From Cyrtodaria siliqua (lineage: Eukaryota > Mollusca > Bivalvia > Adapedonta > Hiatellidae), in assembly GCA_037043455.1 (NCBI GenBank), contig JAWPHD010011000.1, positions 23,757 to 87,756 on the forward strand: a stretch of 64,000 bases of DNA. The letters are read 5' to 3'. Below the pieces are notes generated by a model that had not been told where the DNA came from, searched no databases, and saw only the letters and a program-made list of their open reading frames with translations. Below, in pieces: positions 1 through 11,472 of the stretch. Position 1 is the first letter of the stretch. Each line of letters starts with the position of its first letter. Position numbers and translations under genes: made by a program.

Positions 1-1617
1 TTGTTTTGCATGCCGTAACACGCACATTTGCCATCTCCCCGAGAAGGAAACTGTGCCAGACACCCCATGTTCTATACTACTATCTAATTGTGTATTTTGT
101 GTTTAAATATGACTATTTAGATTAATTTGTATTCATTGATGTACAAAAATAAAATGAACGTATGACGAGGCGATAAATATACCACAATCAGAGGATGTGC
201 TATTTGAAATAGACAATTTCAACCCCTCAATTCAAATTACTCTGACACGTTACTGAAGTAATCTTTGTAAGACAATCGTCATAATGGTGAAGTTGTTTTT
301 CCCAGTGACGTTTCTTTTCCACGGCATTGACTTTGTCAGTTTTTCTGTTTACATTTGAGCTTGTAGAAGAGTGAATATTTCAAAAAGGGCATTTGGTTTT
401 GCAATTATAATTTAAGGATAAAACGATTGTTTCCTGGATGACTTGTATTTGAAATGTTACTGAGACCCGAACGGCAGTACATATTATTATAGGTAAAATT
501 AGGTTGTAGACAGTTCGATTAAAAACAACGACGCGGTTGATATTGTATGTACATGAATAATTTAATATATTTATAATAATCTATCACGACATCGCCCAAA
601 AATATTTAGGTGCTGTAACAGAGTATCGTCGTATTTTCGTCGGTAAACGGGACAGCACTATTTTCGAATTACTGTGGTATTTTAATATAACAAAGTGACT
701 GCTTTCTATTTGACAGACCCAAATTTGACCCTTGATCTATTTGTTTCCTAATGGGGAAGAAAACAGTTATAAATTCATATTTTGTTCTTCACGTTGGATT
801 TCCTCGAGCCCGGCGATCAACGTCTCCGAGCCAGTCACACGTTTTTTTCACGTCATGTTTTGATTTAGACTGAACTGTTCTTGCTTTTCATTATTCCACA
901 ATTTTATGTCCGTCCTCATCTTTGTATCGTCTTCTAACGATCTCATGTGTGCACTATGGTAATCTTGACAGTATAGCGAGCATTCTGGCTGCTATTTTCA
1001 ACCGTCGCAGTTGTCATTGGATGCACGGTATGACTGGTTCGTGGTCGATTATTAAAACAAATATCTATAATTTAATGCTAAACGTATTTAATGCAGTCTA
1101 TATTGAATATGGATTTTCGGCCTTCCATATGGGTTTTTTGGTCCTTCATATGGATTTTGGTTCGCCGTTTGACTCGCTTGTCCAATATGCCCGCATAGGC
1201 AATGCCTGTATTACACGAAAAAGAGGCCGTTTTTGTTACTATATATAGTAACACATGTAATAAGTATAAAGAAATATGACTATGATGAATACGTCCATGT
1301 GTCCCTTTAAGACTGCACATACCTGGGTAGTACTTATGCGTGCACTATTTAGACTAGACCATGTAGGCAAATAACAACTTGTGCAGGAATTTTTAATATG
1401 TGACATCGTGAATGTCTCTCGGCTTGTTTATACATAACGGTCTATAGTTTTCAAACATACGCAATCGATCTCGTCTTCATTTTCCTTCGACAATTCTTTG
1501 CAGAGCATTACATTAACAAATACACCTAAACTGTCTATTCTTATTTCCGACCAAAACACACAGAGTAAGAAATGAGTTCGTTTTCTATCACCCCAGCGTT
1601 AGAGAATAGGCATTATT
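1..1617. other. No recognisable feature
   Basis: AT-rich sequence with short scattered open frames only. The longest (922-1248, plus strand) has no recognisable motif, low-complexity Ile/Phe/His content and no splice or codon support. I see no repeat unit here. Confidence 0.6.
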
Positions 1618-1995
1618 ATTCGCCTATTCCATCAAATAATATAAAGTGCCAAGTGACATAAAACAACGGTTGTGTGGTTGTATCACATGTCGTTAGGTTA
1701 TTACCGGCGGTTACTTTACATATGTACTAGCAGACGTATGGAATATCTTATATACATGCTAGATACTAACATAGCGCATTCATACAGGAATAATGTTGTT
1801 ATTTGGCTTTGAAAACGTACAAGTTTGACCCATTTATTGTAGATATTTCATCTATAATAAAGTGCAAATATTCGCCTACACCATCAATTAATACAAAATT
1901 TCGGTGGACAAACAAAACATTGGTAAAATGGTTGTATCTCATACAGTAAGATTATTAACAGCGGTTACTTTAAGTACTATTAATGCAGGCATTTT
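1618..1995 (+). repeat. Diverged tandem duplication, ~254-bp spacing
   Basis: The stretch starting 'cgcctattccatcaa' near 1620, with 'ggttgtatcacat...ttattaccggcggttacttta', recurs near 1872 as 'cgcctacaccatcaa...ggttgtatctcat...ttattaacagcggttacttta'. The two copies differ at many positions and by indels, so the duplication is old. The function is unknown. Confidence 0.6.
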
Positions 1996-3024
1996 CCATC
2001 GGCCAGTTTTGAGTGATAATATTTTTTTCTAATAAAAGTGTAATATATTTGAAACATACAATGTATACATACTGAAAAGGGGATCCCTTGGAAGCAACAA
2101 ACACAAACAAGAGATAAAAGTAGCAGGCTCAGTTAAATTGAGTCTGTTCATGAGAGGTAATGTAAAGTGCAACATCTCGCACGATTCCTAGCACCGTCGT
2201 AGGCGATATTCTACTTTAAAGCCACAGAGATTGGGCCTGTTGATCCCAAAGGACCAGTTAGTAATAACACTACTGATTAGTAGTCAGGGCAACTTTTCAT
2301 ATGATCAGCATAGTAATACTGAATACCTATACGTCATGCTTGTTGCATTTAAAAAAAGAAATATTGTGTATATTGTCCTGCATCGTGTATAATTTAATAC
2401 ACTCCGAAGCAAAACATATTCGTGTTGCTTTTAGCAGTCTGTTACGTGTTTGCATATTATAATGATGCTTACTATATATCATATATATGTATATTGTTTC
2501 ATTTCTGGTCGTCTAAATTGTATTATTTCATTCACATTATTAGCATTGTATAATCCATAAATTTGGCATGTTGTACATTTGCCCTGTCGGCCCTTTATTG
2601 GTAATAAATCACTAGTCCAGTCCAGTAAACCCTATTCTGATGATGGTATGAGAAAACGTTTATGCGTATGTTAAACTATTCCAGGCCCTAATGTATTGGA
2701 TTTCTCACAATCTCTAAGACATATACAGTGCGCATTCAACTACTGATGTAAACCTGCTTATAGTTTTAAGACAAAAATCCCAATTAAGAATTCTTGAACA
2801 ACTATATAGGATATACTTACTTAAGAACAAATAATATACAAAACGTACGGAAATATTGACTTCCTAGTCAGTGAAATGGAAATATCAGCCTAAAATACAT
2901 GTTCTGATTTAGGACACGTTTATTATTAATATTATTATTGGTTGGAAATGGTTAACAAATCTATGTTTGTTTCACACGTTTCATTGACATACTGTTATAC
3001 ATGATTGTTATTCTGCTATTGTTA
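1996..3024. other. No recognisable feature
   Basis: AT-rich DNA without coding signature or obvious repeat structure. A segment near 2575-2610 ('ttgccctgtcggccctttattgg') looks like the 3' UTR of some dispersed element but cannot be assigned. Confidence 0.5.
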
Positions 3025-3284
3025 GACCTTGCATTCCTTGACTGAAGAATGTGGTTCACTGTCTTTGAGGTATATCAGAATGACTGCTGCACTATTAAAG
3101 TGGTATTTTGAGACCTTGCACACCATGACTGAATCATGTGGATCACTGTCTTTGAGGTAAATCAGAATGACTGCTGCACTATTAAAGTGCTATTTTGAGA
3201 CCTTGCACACCATGACTGAATCATGTGGATCAATGTCTTTGAGGTTCATCAGAATGACTGTGCACTATTAAAGAGCTATTGTGA
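3025..3284 (+). repeat. Tandem repeat, 87 bp x 3
   Basis: Three units begin with 'gaccttgca' at 3025, 3112 and 3199, an exact 87-bp spacing. Each contains 'ctgtctttgagg' and 'agaatgactg...gcactattaaag'. Units 2 and 3 are closer to each other than to unit 1, which suggests the last duplication was of the downstream unit. There is no coding potential. Confidence 0.92.
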
Positions 3285-4230
3285 TATACAGGATCGCATA
3301 TGTCATACTTATTCCACCTTAGTTGGCTTTACACAGTCACGTTATCTGATCGAGAATGCATAGTTTACATTTAAACATAACATACAGATAAATACAGATC
3401 GATTTGCATTAATTTTGAAACTATAACACTGTATATAATATTGCCCATGGACTTTTTTGATATGAGAACTGTGTATACTTTACATATATATTATATTGCA
3501 GAAAAAAGAATGCGGATGGAAGTTTTTTTTTTTTATTTGCCCGTTCAATTTAATAATGCTATTTAAGATCAACAAATATAATAAAGAAACGATCATTTTG
3601 CGCATTGTTATTATGTGTAACCTGTTGACATTGCCTAAAGAAGGATTTGAAACCATATGCCCTCCAACATGCCTTACATGATGTATATAGAACGAGACAA
3701 ACATCACGCCCGGGAATCGCACCGCCAGCATCGCTTTGGCAATACCGAGAGTTTAACGCGGAGAATTTCCGGTAATTCAGGCGAGCGATCAAAATTGCCG
3801 AAATTGAGGTATGTGTCCAACATCGTGCACGATTATTTTTGTATCTATTTTTTTTTTCAAAATTCTAAGAATGTCATGTGCTAGCCAATTGACCAATCGA
3901 CTTTTCCCAAAATAATGGCATCGACCGTCTAAGCATGTTTGAGAAATCCTTTCTGTCATATGCAATTTATGTGGGAAAACAATCAAAGAACACATGGAGA
4001 TGATACATTTTTAATATCTAGATCTTTACATTTATCTTGTGAATTTTCCAGGCCATAGATATAGATATCTGACGTACATTTATAAATTTATAAAAATATA
4101 TATGGTAAGTTAAGGATACATATCGACAACATCTAAATATAATAACTTACCTGAAAAAACAAACAAAAAAACGTAATTAATCTGTCTTGAAATCGCAAGT
4201 TCGTCACTTAAAAAAAAATGCGCACGGAAG

Positions 4231-4360
4231 CCAACTTTAGTGAAATTAATTGAACCGATCTTCAAATATCGGTCTAATTCAATTGAACATATGCCTTATT
4301 CAACTATAAACAGGTCTTATTGCACTGAAGAGAGGTTCTAGTCAAGTGAACCTCTTTTTT
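4231..4360. repeat. Degenerate ~25-bp 'caattgaacctct' repeats, left
   Basis: Loose tandem units of the form 'ttcaattgaa + cctctctt/gaccgat'. They mirror the larger array at 5440-5680 within the fold-back element. Because CAATTG is palindromic, units read similarly on both strands. Confidence 0.6.
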
Positions 4361-4675
4361 AAAGTCGAGAATGTCTTGCGCTAACCAATGGACCAACGCG
4401 AGCGTTCACAGAATGTGGATATCGATACTCCCGTATCTAACTCATATTACCGCAAGAAAGACATTCATTTTGGCAGAGATATGTTCCTTTTATAAAACTT
4501 TAACTTGCGACCTAATCTGGCTCACAACTTGGCAACATGGTCTCTATGGCATCTGCGGCCGGATAGTAAAGACGCTGTGTTTTGACAAGCATTAAACGCT
4601 TACGATTATTGAATATTTACTAAATAAAACAAGACTGTTTGTCGTAATTCAATAGCGGTACAAAACAAATAAGTA

Positions 4676-4745
4676 CCTCTACTCGCAACCCAAAGCGGTG
4701 AGAGCGCTATAGTGCAGAGTGGTACCCACTGAGCTAAGAGGGCCA
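4676..4745 (-). other. tRNA-like segment (decayed SINE head?)
   Basis: On the minus strand this reads 'ggccctcttagctcagtggg...'. It contains a sequence matching the pol III A box (TAGCTCAGTGGG) and, about 45 bp on, 'gggttgcgag', a weak B box. The B box departs from GGTTCRANNCC and the cloverleaf does not close, so it is not called as a tRNA gene. It lies in the centre of the fold-back element. Confidence 0.35.
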
Positions 4746-5439
4746 TTTATATTACGCAAAACACACTATATAGAAAACCTAACGCGCTAATGGCTGTCAC
4801 GTGATCAGCAGAAAGTGTAAATATTGTTTACAAACAATAAATAAAACTCATTTTTTTCAAATTCACCAATATATTACTACAGACTTGTTTGGGTCTTTAC
4901 TCATGTTTTTATGTACATTTCACCAATTAAAATTCTGACAGTTATTTGGTTACGCTCAATATAGGACAGTGTCCCTTTAAATACAGAATATGACATGGAA
5001 ATTCCAAATTTCAGAACCGTTTGTTTAATTAGATGCAAGTTTTTTTGTTTTTAAATATACTAGATTCAGTACTATGTGTTCATTTTAATGCTTAATACAT
5101 TCAAGATTATCGAATATCCCTTTAATTTAACGGAACGACGCAAACGAGACCGATTCCGTGTGGAAGGCGGTAATGCGTTTATAAATACAATATGTGCTAG
5201 TAGTACTCCGCAGAGGAACACCAAATGGCTATGTCAAGGCACTTCAAATGTGTCAAATTTTCAGTTCGAAAAATAATTTCAACTGTTCCCATCTTATTCT
5301 TCCTGGGAAAAAAAACCCTGATCCAGGCTGGAATCAAGAATATTTCATGACACTTCGAAGTGCTTTACACTGCTTTGGCCAAACTAGTTGTTTTGAATTG
5401 AACATTTTCTGGCCATATGGAACGCCAACTTAAAAGAAT

Positions 5440-5680
5440 CCCAATTGAAACTCTCTTCAAACAGTTGAGCCTTGTTATAATTCAATTAAAGCGAGGTCTA
5501 ATTCAAGTAAAGAGAGGTGCAATTGAATTATGCCACACTTCAATTGAATTGAACCTCTATTCAATTGAGTCAGACCGATGTTCAATTTCAACTAAATTGG
5601 ACCGTGTTCTTATTAAACTAAGGAGATGCTCATTTTGATTGCAGAGAGGTCGAATTCAGTTGAAGGAAGGTCTTATTATA
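5440..5680. repeat. Degenerate ~25-bp 'caattgaacctct' repeats, right
   Basis: About nine imperfect units of 'aattcaattgaa' alternating with 'cctcta / gaccgatgt / gagaggt'. The array is the mirrored partner of the stretch at 4231-4360 in the same element. Confidence 0.65.
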
Positions 5681-6043
5681 AGCCGTAAGAAATAATGAAA
5701 TAAAATAATGTAAATTGTCTGGATATTAAAAATATAGCATCTACATGTACATGTGTTCTGCGATTGTTACCATCTATAAATTGCATACGGCACAAACTAT
5801 TTCTCAAACATGCGTAGACGGTCGATACCCAAGTTTTTGGAATAGTCGCTTTAGTCAATTGGCTAAAACATGACATTGTTTGATTTTTAAAAAAAAAGTT
5901 TAAATACAAAAATAGTCGTTTACAATGTTGAACACCTACCCCAATTTCGGCAATTTTGATCGCTCGTCTGCGTTACGAAAATTCTCAGACTTAAAATCTC
6001 GGCATTGCCAAAGCGATGAGTGAGATGCGATTCCCGAGCGCGA

Positions 6044-6429
6044 ATATGAACCGTTGAAAAGTATATACTTACATGTTAAAGTTTAGACAGACTAACTCAA
6101 CTAGACAATAGGAACATTGGTAAGTTTAGACAATTTAACAAAACCTGGAATTACCTTGCATTTGTGTCGGAAATAGTAACACTAGATTTTGCACAAATAA
6201 GTAACTAAATGACCATTCGTAGTCGTTGACATTCTATAGATCCATGTTTCTCTCCCGGCAATTGATTTAGGTTGTGGTAAAATCTGAATCTTAAATTGGA
6301 ACTCAGTATTATAGCAAAGAGTAGATAGCATGGAATGGTAGCGTGCACTATTATACACACTGGCAAGTCCACGTTCAAACTGGCTATTGCGCTATTAAAG
6401 TAATATAGTACTTATCCACTTGTTTTTAT
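6044..6429. other. No recognisable feature
   Basis: I see no gene, repeat or motif here. Confidence 0.5.
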
Positions 6430-7105
6430 ACGAAAGTTAATACGACAGGGCGTTTGTTTTCCATCTGATCTTTACTAAAATTTATCAAATTGCTAATATT
6501 AATGAAAGCTCGGACAGGTTCTAAAACCAGCCAAATCGGATCAGTAACACCGGAGTTATGATCCTTGATTTAGTTAAAAATGCTGTATTTTGCCTAATTA
6601 AGACAATAGAGCCTTCTTTTTTCTTCCGATTTTTACCAAAACGTTACAAGATTGTAATATCAATGACAGCTCAGAGGAGTTTAAAAACAGCCAGATCGGG
6701 CCAGCAGCAGCAGAGTTATGCCCTTTGATTAAGTTAAACATGCTATGTTTTGCCTCGTTAAGACGATAGGGCGTTCGTTTTTCATCTGTTCTTTATCAAA
6801 CTTTACCAGAATACTAATATTAATGAAAGCTCAGACAATTTGAAAGTTACCAAATTGAATCAGTAAAACCGGAGTCATGGCCCTTGATTTAGTTAAAAAT
6901 AGGTATTTTGCCTCGTTTTCCGTCTGATCTTTTGCAAGCTTTACCAGATTGAGGATATCAGTAAAAGCTCAGACGAGTTAAAAAAACAGCCAGGTCGGAC
7001 CAGTAACAGCAGAATTATGGCCCTTGATTTAGTTAAATATGCAAAATTCGGCCTCGTTAAGACGAAAGGACGTTCGTTTTCATCTGAAATACCAAACTTT
7101 ATCAG
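6430..7105 (+). repeat. Tandem repeat, ~150-162 bp, about 4.3 units
   Basis: Unit starts ('gcgttcgttttccatctgatctt' and variants) fall near 6449, 6611, 6770, 6918 and 7071. Each carries 'aatatcaatgaaagctcag', 'aaaacagccagatcgg', 'gagttatggcccttgatttagtt' and 'ttttgcctcgttaagac'. The same family, more diverged, makes up parts of the arms at 25.4-26.1 kb and, inverted, 31.1-31.4 kb. I associate this type of repeat with bivalve genomes; that is recollection, not a search result. Confidence 0.9.
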
Positions 7106-7107
7106 GA

Positions 7108-7260
7108 TACTAATATTTTTTATTTTTATTTTTATTTTTTTCTAAAGTATCCATTACATATACCAACATAGCACATACATCTTATTTTTACATATTGATA
7201 ACAGTTACATACATACTGCCAACAAGGTATAGTCATACTCATTTTATTCTATTTTGTTAA
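7108..7260 (-). mobile_element. Possible 3' end of a retroelement, (TTTTTA)n tail
   Basis: The tandem repeat to the left is interrupted in mid-unit by 'ttttttatttttatttttattttttt', followed by unrelated sequence. Read on the minus strand, this is an A-rich (TAAAAA)n tail, as at the 3' end of many non-LTR elements. No coding part of the element was found upstream on that strand. Confidence 0.25.
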
Positions 7261-7902
7261 AGGGACACATGGCGAACATGAGTTACATTCAAGTATTAAA
7301 ATAAGTATCTTAGTTATTAAATTAGTATACAACCAATGCATTATCATCAAATTTAGTAATTTGTAAAATCAATTTACATGTACCTTGAATTATTTAAACA
7401 TTTAGCTTTAATGACTAAAAGTATGTAGGTCATATTGAAGACCAACAGGACGCTGTGAGTTTTAAACTAATTAAGATTGCCAAGTTTCCCCTTAAAATTA
7501 ACTCAGCATATGTATACAGTACAGTATCTTATTCTTTAATATTTTAAATAAGGGTATTGGAAGGTCAAAATATTATTTAGCAAAATATATTACTGTAGAG
7601 CGAACAAGGTGGTGTGCCATCATGTGGTTTATGTTTTAACATGTGTCATTATGTAGATAGATACAGGATAACTTTTGTTAGGATTATAATGACAGTGAAG
7701 AACTAAACATATATATTTACATGTACTTGATATTTTCTGTAAAAAATATCATCTCAAGGAGGCAGAGAGCAACTTCGCACACATCCAATGTGTCTCAATA
7801 AAAATGGCTATTCCACCGTCTGAACATACACTGACGGTCTTTGTCTCTATTGCGTTTCATTTACAAGTATCGTTCTCCAAAGACAGACTATTGATGGTAA
7901 TA
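7261..7902. other. No recognisable feature
   Basis: AT-rich; contains the phrase 'aagggacacatgg', which occurs around many dispersed repeats of this window, but no gene or repeat unit. Confidence 0.5.
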
Positions 7903-8012
7903 TAATATAATATAATGCAATACATTACAATACAATACAATACAATACAATACAATACAATACAATACAATACAATACAATACAATACAATACATACAAT
8001 GTAATACAATAC
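7903..8012 (+). repeat. (ACAAT)n pentanucleotide microsatellite
   Basis: A run of about 14 near-perfect 'acaat' units, flanked on both sides by 'tataatataata'. It directly abuts the dispersed repeat copy that starts near 8033. Confidence 0.95.
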
Positions 8013-8032
8013 TATATTATATAATATAATAG

Positions 8033-8455
8033 TCGACAGAGTTCACTTATATATGGAGGCAGGATCCGGGGCAGCCCGGGCAGTCGGCATTCGGTGCAGC
8101 CATGTCGTCATAGGTCACATGATGTCCTAGCCCCACCCATATACGGGTCACCCGAGGTCAGCCCCTCCCACTTACAATGACATTGCGGCTTTTACCCACT
8201 CACGCATTAGGGTTTTTCCGATGACTTATCGCAGTAGTGATATTATGTTCCGACGATTCACGCCAACAAATAGCGTACACGCCCCTTGGGATTTTCCTTG
8301 TAATTAATTTAACGGAGATATAAAGAAGCACCTAGTGTTTTGTCCAACAATATATTATTATCACCACCAATGCATGTCATCACTTGTTTCCATGACAACA
8401 TAAGATTATTTAACAATATATCTCTCCTAAATCTATTATTCCCTTACGAGGTCAT
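8033..8455 (-). repeat. Dispersed repeat 'C', copy 1 (minus)
   Basis: The reverse complement matches 39866-40262 and 53075-53475. Shared landmarks are 'aataatagatttaggagtgatatattg', 'catggaaacaagtgatgacat', 'gggataataatatg', 'tgcgtgagtgggtaaaacccgcgatgt', 'cacgtgacctatg' and 'gaactctgttgacta'. It is non-coding. Target duplications were not found, so the class is unknown. Unlike the other two copies, this one is not followed by segment 'D'. Confidence 0.85.
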
Positions 8456-8480
8456 AGTTCCGGTTTTTCGACCCTCTACT

Positions 8481-8806
8481 GGTGGCTAGCATGGCGCAGT
8501 CGGTAGCGCGGCGGATTTGTATACGGAGGCCCCGGGTTCAATCCTCCGTGGTGCCACTGAGTTCCGTCGGTGTGTTCTTGGGCAAGACACTTTTCCTTAG
8601 CCTCGTCCGTCGGATGGGGACGTAAACCGGGCGGTCCCGTGTATCGGTCTATCCTCCGAGCACGTTAAAGAACCATAGGAATCTATTCGATAATAAGAGT
8701 AGGGCAGGTTCCCGGATTCCTATGTATCCTTCCCCTCTCTCTGGGGCGGCTCTAAATAACCTATACTGTGTTGATGAGCCGTTAAACAACATTCAATTCA
8801 ATTCAA
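8481..8806 (+). mobile_element. tRNA-derived SINE with target-site duplication
   Basis: The element starts with a tRNA-like head (about 8481-8560). Its A box is TGGCGCAGTCGG, it has a near-consensus B box 'ggttcaatcc', and an acceptor stem GTGGC/GCCAC can still pair. A conserved body follows ('cttgggcaagacactttt', 'gggacgtaaaccgggcggtcccgtgta', 'cacgttaaagaacc', 'ctctctctggggcgg', 'gagccgttaaacaac'). It ends in an (ATTCA)n tail. The 14-bp sequence ttcgaccctctact occurs immediately before (8467-8480) and after (8807-8820), so integration left a perfect duplication and the insertion is fairly young. Amplification would need a partner LINE, not seen intact here. Other copies of the body: 49385-49680 (minus) and 54320-54570. 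Confidence 0.93.
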
Positions 8807-8820
8807 TTCGACCCTCTACT

Positions 8821-9717
8821 TCCGGTATGTATCCTATGGGTACTTCGGTTCCTAACTTATAAGGGTACGTCACTCGTGTCCATTTCATGTTAAGTGTAAA
8901 TTCATTGTGTTTATGTTGCCCGCTTGTAATAGACAATTGTCCTTTTCGTGTTTCGAAAATAGAAACAAATGATGTAATGATCACAGACGGTAGTGAAGGT
9001 GATGGGAACGATCTGTTTAATGTACTAATCCCCCTAGCACAATTTACAACACTGATATTACTACATTCACGACTCTACCTAGGAACATCTGTATTTTATG
9101 GGATTTTAAAAACATTGTTCTCGCTGTACAATGTTTAAAATATTGTAGATGATTTTCTTGTTCATGTTTGTCTCCTGTTCCGTGTAGTTTTTAACTTGAT
9201 ATATACACTTTATGTTACAGGCTGGTTCATTGTTGTATTGCAGCTTACCATTTTGCCAATGTAATGAAGCGGAACACAAAAGGGCGACATTTTAACTAGA
9301 TCATGAATGTATAATACCGGAATCGGGCAATAATCTGTAACATGCATGTTTTAATCGACGTAAAATGTAATTGGAAGTAAGTTAGGAATTATGATTCAAT
9401 TCATGCACATACTTTTATTCCAGTCAGCATGTTGAACTACTTGTTGCATTAAATTATATTATCCCATATAATCACGCAATACATGCACTCGTTTATTATA
9501 CACGTTTCTTAATTATGCTAATTCTAAGTTTTTCTATTTTTCAGAAATATTAAAAGGTGAGTTTTGTTTTTATTTATATTTAGCCCTATTTTATAGTTTT
9601 GGTGCACATGTAGTACACATGTAGTACATGGAGTTCTTACAGACAGCATTTATATTAGGTTATTCACCGGTTATACTATTGTATTACCTTTCTATATTTT
9701 CACTTCGTGTGCTAAAT
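8821..9717. other. No recognisable feature
   Basis: No gene or repeat was recognised. The open frame at 8887-9138 runs through plain AT-rich sequence without homology I can name. Confidence 0.5.
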
Positions 9718-9892
9718 CACGATGACAATCAGGTATATTGCTTGTACACAATGACAATCGGGTGTTTTGCTTGAACACGATGACAATCAGGTATATTGCT
9801 TGATCACGATGATAATCAGGTATATTGCTTGAACACGATGACAATCAGGTGTATTGCTTGAACACGATGACAATCAGGTATATTGCTTGAAC
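9718..9892 (+). repeat. Minisatellite, 29 bp x 6
   Basis: Six units of 'cacgatgacaatcaggtatattgcttgaa' with one to three substitutions each; unit starts at 9718 and 9747 fix the 29-bp period. Confidence 0.93.
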
Positions 9893-11321
9893 ACGTTGAA
9901 ATAAAAACTCGAGAAGGATGTATCTGCTAAGACACTGCTTAAAGAGCGCATTATTGCAGTTACCAATAATGATACAATAACATCAGGCAACTACGGCATT
10001 CCGTATTGGAGTGTAATAGCAATAATACGCTTCATTACTTTTTTATTCATTACTTCTTATCTGAGATATGTTGAACTACTTTATGTTTTTCAAAGGTTGT
10101 ATACATGTAACTGTTCGGCTGTCCATTTAGCATGTGGTTGACAGCACGATGGTTGAACGCATATATATCGTAACTCACATATTTTTTAAAACTGGCTTTT
10201 GTTATAATACATATCACAGACATAATGCAATATCACAACAAATTTGAGCTTACAATTGAAATGTTGTTGAGAATGCATTAATTTACGTAAATATTATTGT
10301 TTGAATAGAATTGAATATATAGCATAAGGTTAATAAGGCATACGGTATTTCCCACATATGTTATGGTCCTTCTGAATGATGGACAATACATTCAATTAAA
10401 GTTTCGCCTATATACAATTACCAATTCAATTCAAAAATGTTTATTCCAAGATTTACATATGTAAACAGCAATGGATATATAGAAATACATCATATTTAAC
10501 GATCAGTATGGCGAGTAAGCGACAGAAAAGATAAAGAGAGATACTTCATGATAGTCTGTGATAATGTAGAGTTATACAAGTACTTCCTTATTTTTATGAC
10601 AAAAAAGGGTAAATATATAAATAATATTACTACCAACTAAGTTAACACTCAGTTGTATATTATCTAAATTTGAGCACCGTTATATAGTGCCTATAAAGTG
10701 GGAGAACAACTTTCAGATTAACTTTATCCCTTTAAATAGGTACATTTATCGTACGTTATTTTGACACTAAGATTTATAGATTTTGTTGTAAACAGACGTC
10801 GAACAACAGGAATATGATAGCATCGTTAACAATATATGTCCTGACCAACGCTTGGTATAATGACCTAATGTATGATTTTACGAATTCTCTATTTACAACT
10901 GGAACATAAAACCACTGACCGTTTACGTCATCCAAAATTATTTTTAATTGTATATGCCCCGATATGTACTTTTTATCTTGACATAATTAACGTGCATTCT
11001 TGAAGAAACTAACCTATCAAATAACGGCAAAATGACTCTACAATACCGTTTATAAAACTCTATCCAAGTGTTCCGGTCATATAATAATGTACATGTGCCG
11101 ATTGACAGTATAGGTATTTCAAGTGTGTTTTTTCAAGTCGATAGAGTCTATCGAGTTGGGATTCTCAAATTATGGAAGTTATATATATAACGATGACATT
11201 GCTGCAGTTATGGAAAACACATGTTTCTTTAAGGTCAACGTTAAACAGATTATAAGAAACCGAGTAAATATGAATATAGCCGATGATATCGAAACGACAG
11301 CTTGACTATCTTGATATACTA
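9893..11321. other. Mostly unrecognised; possible retroelement tail near 10423
   Basis: No gene seen. Read on the minus strand, the segment near 10423-10455 ends 'cttggaataaacatttttgaattgaattgg'. That resembles a retroelement 3' end with a polyadenylation-like AATAAA, but no coding part precedes it. Confidence 0.4.
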
Positions 11322-11472
11322 CTTTATAACATACTTCCCTGTAAATACGTTTTTTTGGAATATACGATACGACATATACCTAGCCAGTCATATCCATCAG
11401 GATTTCGTTGCCGGGCAATACAGCCGGGCAATAAAGCTTAATTGCACGCATGAAATATAGGGTGAACAAATG
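11322..11472 (+). repeat. Inverted-repeat partner of 19104-19245 (left)
   Basis: 'catacttccctgtaaatacg', 'atacgatacgacatat', 'cctagccagtcatatc', 'atcaggatttcgttgccgggcaata' and 'gaaatatagggtgaacaaatg' all occur in reverse-complement order at 19104-19245. The left copy has a short duplication of 'gccgggcaata'. The two arms could be the terminal repeats of one 7.9-kb unit, or two copies of a short MITE in opposite orientation. Confidence 0.8.

Larger units (their letters stand above)
3705..6043. mobile_element. Fold-back element with ~280-bp inverted arms
   Basis: The left arm (about 3705-3985) reads as the reverse complement of the right arm (about 5760-6043). Shared landmarks in order are 'cgggaatcgca', 'catcgctttggcaat', 'gcgatcaaaattgccgaaattg', 'agccaattgac', 'atcgaccgtct' and 'gcatgtttgagaaat'. 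Inside the arms sit AT-rich minisatellite stretches built on 'ttcaattgaacctct' (about 4231-4360 and 5440-5680), again in mirrored positions, around a unique centre. No transposase is seen, so this would be a non-autonomous fold-back or MITE-like element. Exact termini and target duplications are not resolved. Confidence 0.7.

Noticed and set aside
922..1248. 108-codon open frame near the start of the window
   Set aside because: It is a chance frame in AT-rich DNA, with no motif and an equally open antisense frame partly overlapping it (1078-1320).
8481..8560. Functional tRNA gene
   Set aside because: A and B boxes are present but the anticodon and T stems do not close, and the sequence continues into a SINE body with its own target duplication.
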